A stretch of DNA of 64,000 nt from Halomonas sp. Y3 (lineage in GTDB: Bacteria > Pseudomonadota > Gammaproteobacteria > Pseudomonadales > Halomonadaceae). Shown one piece after another: positions 61,515-64,000 of this stretch. Each line of letters starts with the position of its first letter. Within the stretch, counting starts at the first letter, position 1. Position numbers and translations under genes: made by a program. Under the pieces are notes generated by a model, which was given only the letters and a program-made list of their open reading frames with translations, was not told the DNA's origin and did not search any database. The stretch lies in the NCBI RefSeq assembly GCF_024137965.1, contig NZ_CP099975.1, positions 1,674,001 to 1,738,000 of the forward strand. The letters run 5' to 3'.

Positions 61515-62681
61515 ATGGATTTCGCCCTGACCGATGACCAGAAGGCGCTGGTGCAGGCCGCCGCCGACTTCTCCAAGGCCGAGCTGGCCGACCACGCCGC
61601 CGAGTGGGACGCCGAGTCCCACTTCCCGCTGGACGTGATCCGCCGCGCCGGCGAGACCGGCTTTCTGGGCATCTACACCCCCGAGGAGCAGGGCGGACTG
61701 GGCCTCTCGCGTCTCGACGCCTCCCTGATCTTCGAGCAGCTCGCCCATGGCTGCGTGGCGACCACCGCTTATCTTACCATCCACAACATGGTGACCTGGA
61801 TGATCGCCTCCTGGGGCGATGACGCCCTGCGCGAGGCCTGGGTGCCCCAGATGATCAGCGGCGAGGTGCTGGGCTCCTACTGCCTCACCGAGCCCGGCGC
61901 CGGCTCCGACGCCGCCAACCTGCGCACCAAGGCCGTTCGCGACGGCGACGACTATGTGATCAGCGGCTCCAAGATGTTTATCTCCGGCGCCGGTGCCACC
62001 GAGGTGCTGGTGGTGATGGCGCGTACCGGCGAGCCCGACAGCGGTGCCGGCGGCGTCTCCGCTATCGTGGTGCCCGCCGATGCTGCCGGCATCGAGTATG
62101 GCAAGAATGAGGAGAAGATGGGCTGGAAGAGCCAGCCCACCCGGCTGGTCAGCTTCGATTCCGTGCGGGTGCCGGTCGCCAACCGCCTGGGCGCCGAGGG
62201 GGAGGGCTTCAAGCTCGCCATGAAGGGGCTCGACGGCGGGCGCCTCAATATCGCCAGCTGCTCGCTGGGGGCCGCCCAGCACGCCCTGACCCTGGCTCGG
62301 GACTACATGGCCGAGCGCAAGCAGTTCGGCCGCGAGCTCAGCCAGTTCCAGGCCCTGCAGTTCAAGCTCGCCGACATGGCCACCGAGCTCATGGCCGCCC
62401 GGCTGATGGTTCGCCAGGCCGCCTGGCGCCTCGACCAGAGCGACCCCGAGGCCCCGGCCCACTGCGCCATGGCCAAGCGCTTCGCTACCGATGTAGGCTT
62501 TCAGGTCTGCAACGAGGCCCTGCAGCTCCACGGCGGCTATGGTTATATCCGCGAGTACCCCCTGGAGCGGCTGGTGCGCGATACCCGCGTCCACCAGATC
62601 CTCGAAGGCACCAACGAGATCATGCGCCTGATCGCCGGTCGCCGCCTGCTGGCCGACGGCGTGATCGAGTCGCTGCAATAA
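61515..62681 (+). CDS. acyl-CoA dehydrogenase, probably isobutyryl-CoA dehydrogenase
   Basis: FAD flavoenzyme; alpha,beta-dehydrogenation of a short branched acyl-CoA. The 388-residue product has CLTEPGAGSDAANLRTKA, the FAD region GERKQFGRELSQFQALQFKLADMA-like stretch (about 267-292), LHGGYGYIREYPLERLVRD, and catalytic Glu364 in LEGTNEIMRLIAGR. Isobutyryl-CoA is inferred as substrate from the next two genes (3-hydroxyisobutyryl-CoA hydrolase, mmsB), which complete the valine route. A LiuR-type box lies upstream. Confidence 0.88.
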   Translation: MDFALTDDQKALVQAAADFSKAELADHAAEWDAESHFPLDVIRRAGETGFLGIYTPEEQGGLGLSRLDASLIFEQLAHGCVATTAYLTIHNMVTWMIASWGDDALREAWVPQMISGEVLGSYCLTEPGAGSDAANLRTKAVRDGDDYVISGSKMFISGAGATEVLVVMARTGEPDSGAGGVSAIVVPADAAGIEYGKNEEKMGWKSQPTRLVSFDSVRVPVANRLGAEGEGFKLAMKGLDGGRLNIASCSLGAAQHALTLARDYMAERKQFGRELSQFQALQFKLADMATELMAARLMVRQAAWRLDQSDPEAPAHCAMAKRFATDVGFQVCNEALQLHGGYGYIREYPLERLVRDTRVHQILEGTNEIMRLIAGRRLLADGVIESLQ

Positions 62682-62693
62682 GGAGCACAACCG

Positions 62694-63848
62694 ATGACGG
62701 ATCTTCCCGTACGCTTCGACGAGCTGCCCACCGCCTGCGGCGGGCGCGTCGGCGTGGCCACCCTCAACGCCCCCAAGTCCCTCAACGCGCTCTCGCTTGA
62801 GATGGTGCACCAGCTCGAGGCCAAGCTGGACGCCTGGGCGGTGGATCGCAGCATCGTGGCGGTGTGGCTCGAGGGCAGCGGCGACAAGGCCTTCTGCGCT
62901 GGGGGCGACGTGGTGGCCCTCTACCGCTCGCTCACCGAGGAGAGCGAGAATCGCGGCGCCGGCCGCGACAGCCTGCTGGCCGAGACCTACTTCACCGCGG
63001 AATACCATCTCGACCACCGCATCCACACCTACCCCAAGCCGCTGCTGGTGTGGGGCGACGGCATCGTCATGGGCGGCGGCCTCGGCCTGATGGCCGGCGG
63101 CTTCCAGCGCATCGTCACCGAGACCACCCGCATCGCCATGCCCGAGATCACCATCGGGCTCTACCCGGACATCGGTGCCAGCTGGTTCCTCAACCGCATG
63201 CCACCGGGGGTGGGCGCCTACCTGGGGCTCACCGGCGCCCAGCTCAACGCCCGGGACGCCCTGGATCTCGGCCTCGCCGACCGCTTCATCCCCCGGGATC
63301 GCCGCGGCCTGGTGCTCGCCGCCCTCACCGAGGCGGACTACGGCGACCGCAGCGGCGCCGCCCTGCGCGCCGGCGTCCAGGCCGCCCTGGACCGCCACGA
63401 AGACCGCACCACCGCCCCGGTGGGGCAGGTGTGGCCGCATATCGACCATCTCCAGGCCCTGGTCGGCGCCGTGGACGCCCCCACCGCGGTGGCGCGCATC
63501 CTCGCCGACGCGGCCGACGACAAGTGGCTCGCCGCCAACCGGGCGCGCCTGGCCGACGGCTGCCCGATGAGCGCCCACCTGGTGTGGCGCATGCTGCAGC
63601 GCCACGCCCACACCAGCCTCGCCGACGCCTTCCGCGACGAGCTGGTGCTCTCGGTGCAGTGCTGCCGCCACGGCGACTTCGTCGAGGGCGTCCGCGCCCT
63701 GCTGATCGACAAGGACAAGAGCCCCCGGTGGAGCCACCCCGACGCCGCAAGCGTCCCGGAAGAGGCCGTCCAGGCGCTCTTCGTCTCCCCCTGGTCCTCG
63801 GAGGAGCACCCCCTGCGCGACCTCGGCCTCGGCCACCGCGTCGGCTAG
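62694..63848 (+). CDS. 3-hydroxyisobutyryl-CoA hydrolase (crotonase family)
   Basis: Releases 3-hydroxyisobutyrate from its CoA ester in valine catabolism. The 384-residue length exceeds simple enoyl-CoA hydratases and fits HIBCH. Motifs are [47 protein letters not shown] and [21 protein letters not shown], with the hydrolase-type Glu/Asp pair. It lies 12 bp after the acyl-CoA dehydrogenase and 26 bp before mmsB. Confidence 0.92.
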   Translation: MTDLPVRFDELPTACGGRVGVATLNAPKSLNALSLEMVHQLEAKLDAWAVDRSIVAVWLEGSGDKAFCAGGDVVALYRSLTEESENRGAGRDSLLAETYFTAEYHLDHRIHTYPKPLLVWGDGIVMGGGLGLMAGGFQRIVTETTRIAMPEITIGLYPDIGASWFLNRMPPGVGAYLGLTGAQLNARDALDLGLADRFIPRDRRGLVLAALTEADYGDRSGAALRAGVQAALDRHEDRTTAPVGQVWPHIDHLQALVGAVDAPTAVARILADAADDKWLAANRARLADGCPMSAHLVWRMLQRHAHTSLADAFRDELVLSVQCCRHGDFVEGVRALLIDKDKSPRWSHPDAASVPEEAVQALFVSPWSSEEHPLRDLGLGHRVG

Positions 63849-63874
63849 TTCAAACAATCACAAGGAGCACCACC

Positions 63875-64000
63875 ATGAATATCGCCTTTATCGGCCTCGG
63901 CAATATGGGCGCGCCCATGGCCAGCAACCTGGTCAAGGCCGGGCATAGCGTCACCGTCTTCGACCTGGTGGAGAGCGCCATGCAGGCGCTGGAGAGCGAG
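63875..64000 (+). CDS. mmsB: 3-hydroxyisobutyrate dehydrogenase, 3' end beyond window
   Basis: Only the first 42 residues are present: the NAD-binding start [29 protein letters not shown] of the beta-hydroxyacid dehydrogenase family (described as positions 2-30). Context after the isobutyryl-CoA dehydrogenase and hydrolase genes supports 3-hydroxyisobutyrate dehydrogenase. AAGGAG lies 8 nt upstream. Confidence 0.85.
   Translation, partial: MNIAFIGLGNMGAPMASNLVKAGHSVTVFDLVESAMQALESE

Overview
The window is high-GC bacterial chromosome packed with housekeeping genes. Its gene content and order point to a Halomonas-like gammaproteobacterium (Halomonadaceae). Supporting signs are a complete Na+-translocating NADH:quinone oxidoreductase operon, a 487-residue GAPDH divergent from mfd, an OprI/Lpp-type lipoprotein, FimV, PsrA beside LexA, and gene order that, as I recall it, resembles Pseudomonas aeruginosa (leuCDB-asd-fimV-truA-trpF-accD-folC-dedD-cvpA-purF-metZ; gap-nqr-sth; lexA-psrA-nagZ). 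The genus call is inference. I see no prophage, insertion sequence, CRISPR array, rRNA or tRNA.

Layout. 0-5 kb: end of a murein-lipoprotein-like gene, a periplasmic L,D-transpeptidase and mfd. 5-15.5 kb: gap, then nqrABCDEF with a degenerate apbE-like gene and nqrM, then the soluble transhydrogenase sthA (redox and sodium energetics). 15.6-21.7 kb (minus strand): DUF488, a PA2778/PA2779-type lipoprotein peptidase pair, and leuS-lptE-holA. 21.9-28 kb: a zinc-ribbon protein, an unassigned permease with a LysR regulator, and leuCDB. 28.2-41.8 kb: asd, fimV, truA, trpF-trpB-trpA, accD, folC, dedD, cvpA, purF, metZ. 42-43.2 kb: cytochrome b561 and YceI. 43.3-49.6 kb: a MATE pump, then a molybdenum-cofactor cluster (mobA, mobB, moeA, a fused moaC-moaD, moaE, moaA). 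49.8-53.6 kb: a small H-NS-like protein with an AT-hook tail, an RNase J-type hydrolase, purU and a CbiM-like membrane protein. 53.6-59.0 kb: dinB, lexA, psrA, nagZ and hpt lie between two REP arrays that are inverted copies of each other. 59-64 kb: an acyl-CoA synthetase and LiuR-type MerR regulator, divergent from a valine/isobutyryl-CoA catabolic operon (acyl-CoA dehydrogenase, 3-hydroxyisobutyryl-CoA hydrolase, start of mmsB).

Points most worth a second look: (1) an in-frame MoaC-MoaD fusion; (2) an ApbE homologue inside the nqr operon that has lost its FAD- and metal-binding core although NqrB and NqrC need flavinylation; (3) two inverted REP/BIME arrays flanking the SOS/PsrA gene block, a possible inversion substrate; (4) a 63-bp perfect hairpin with tandem repeats between leuB and asd; (5) an H-NS oligomerisation domain joined to a bare AT-hook; (6) recognisable operators for LexA, PsrA and LiuR.

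No wholly new multi-gene system is evident. The novelty lies in fusions, degenerate genes and repeat architecture. All family calls come from reading the translated sequences; no database search was run.
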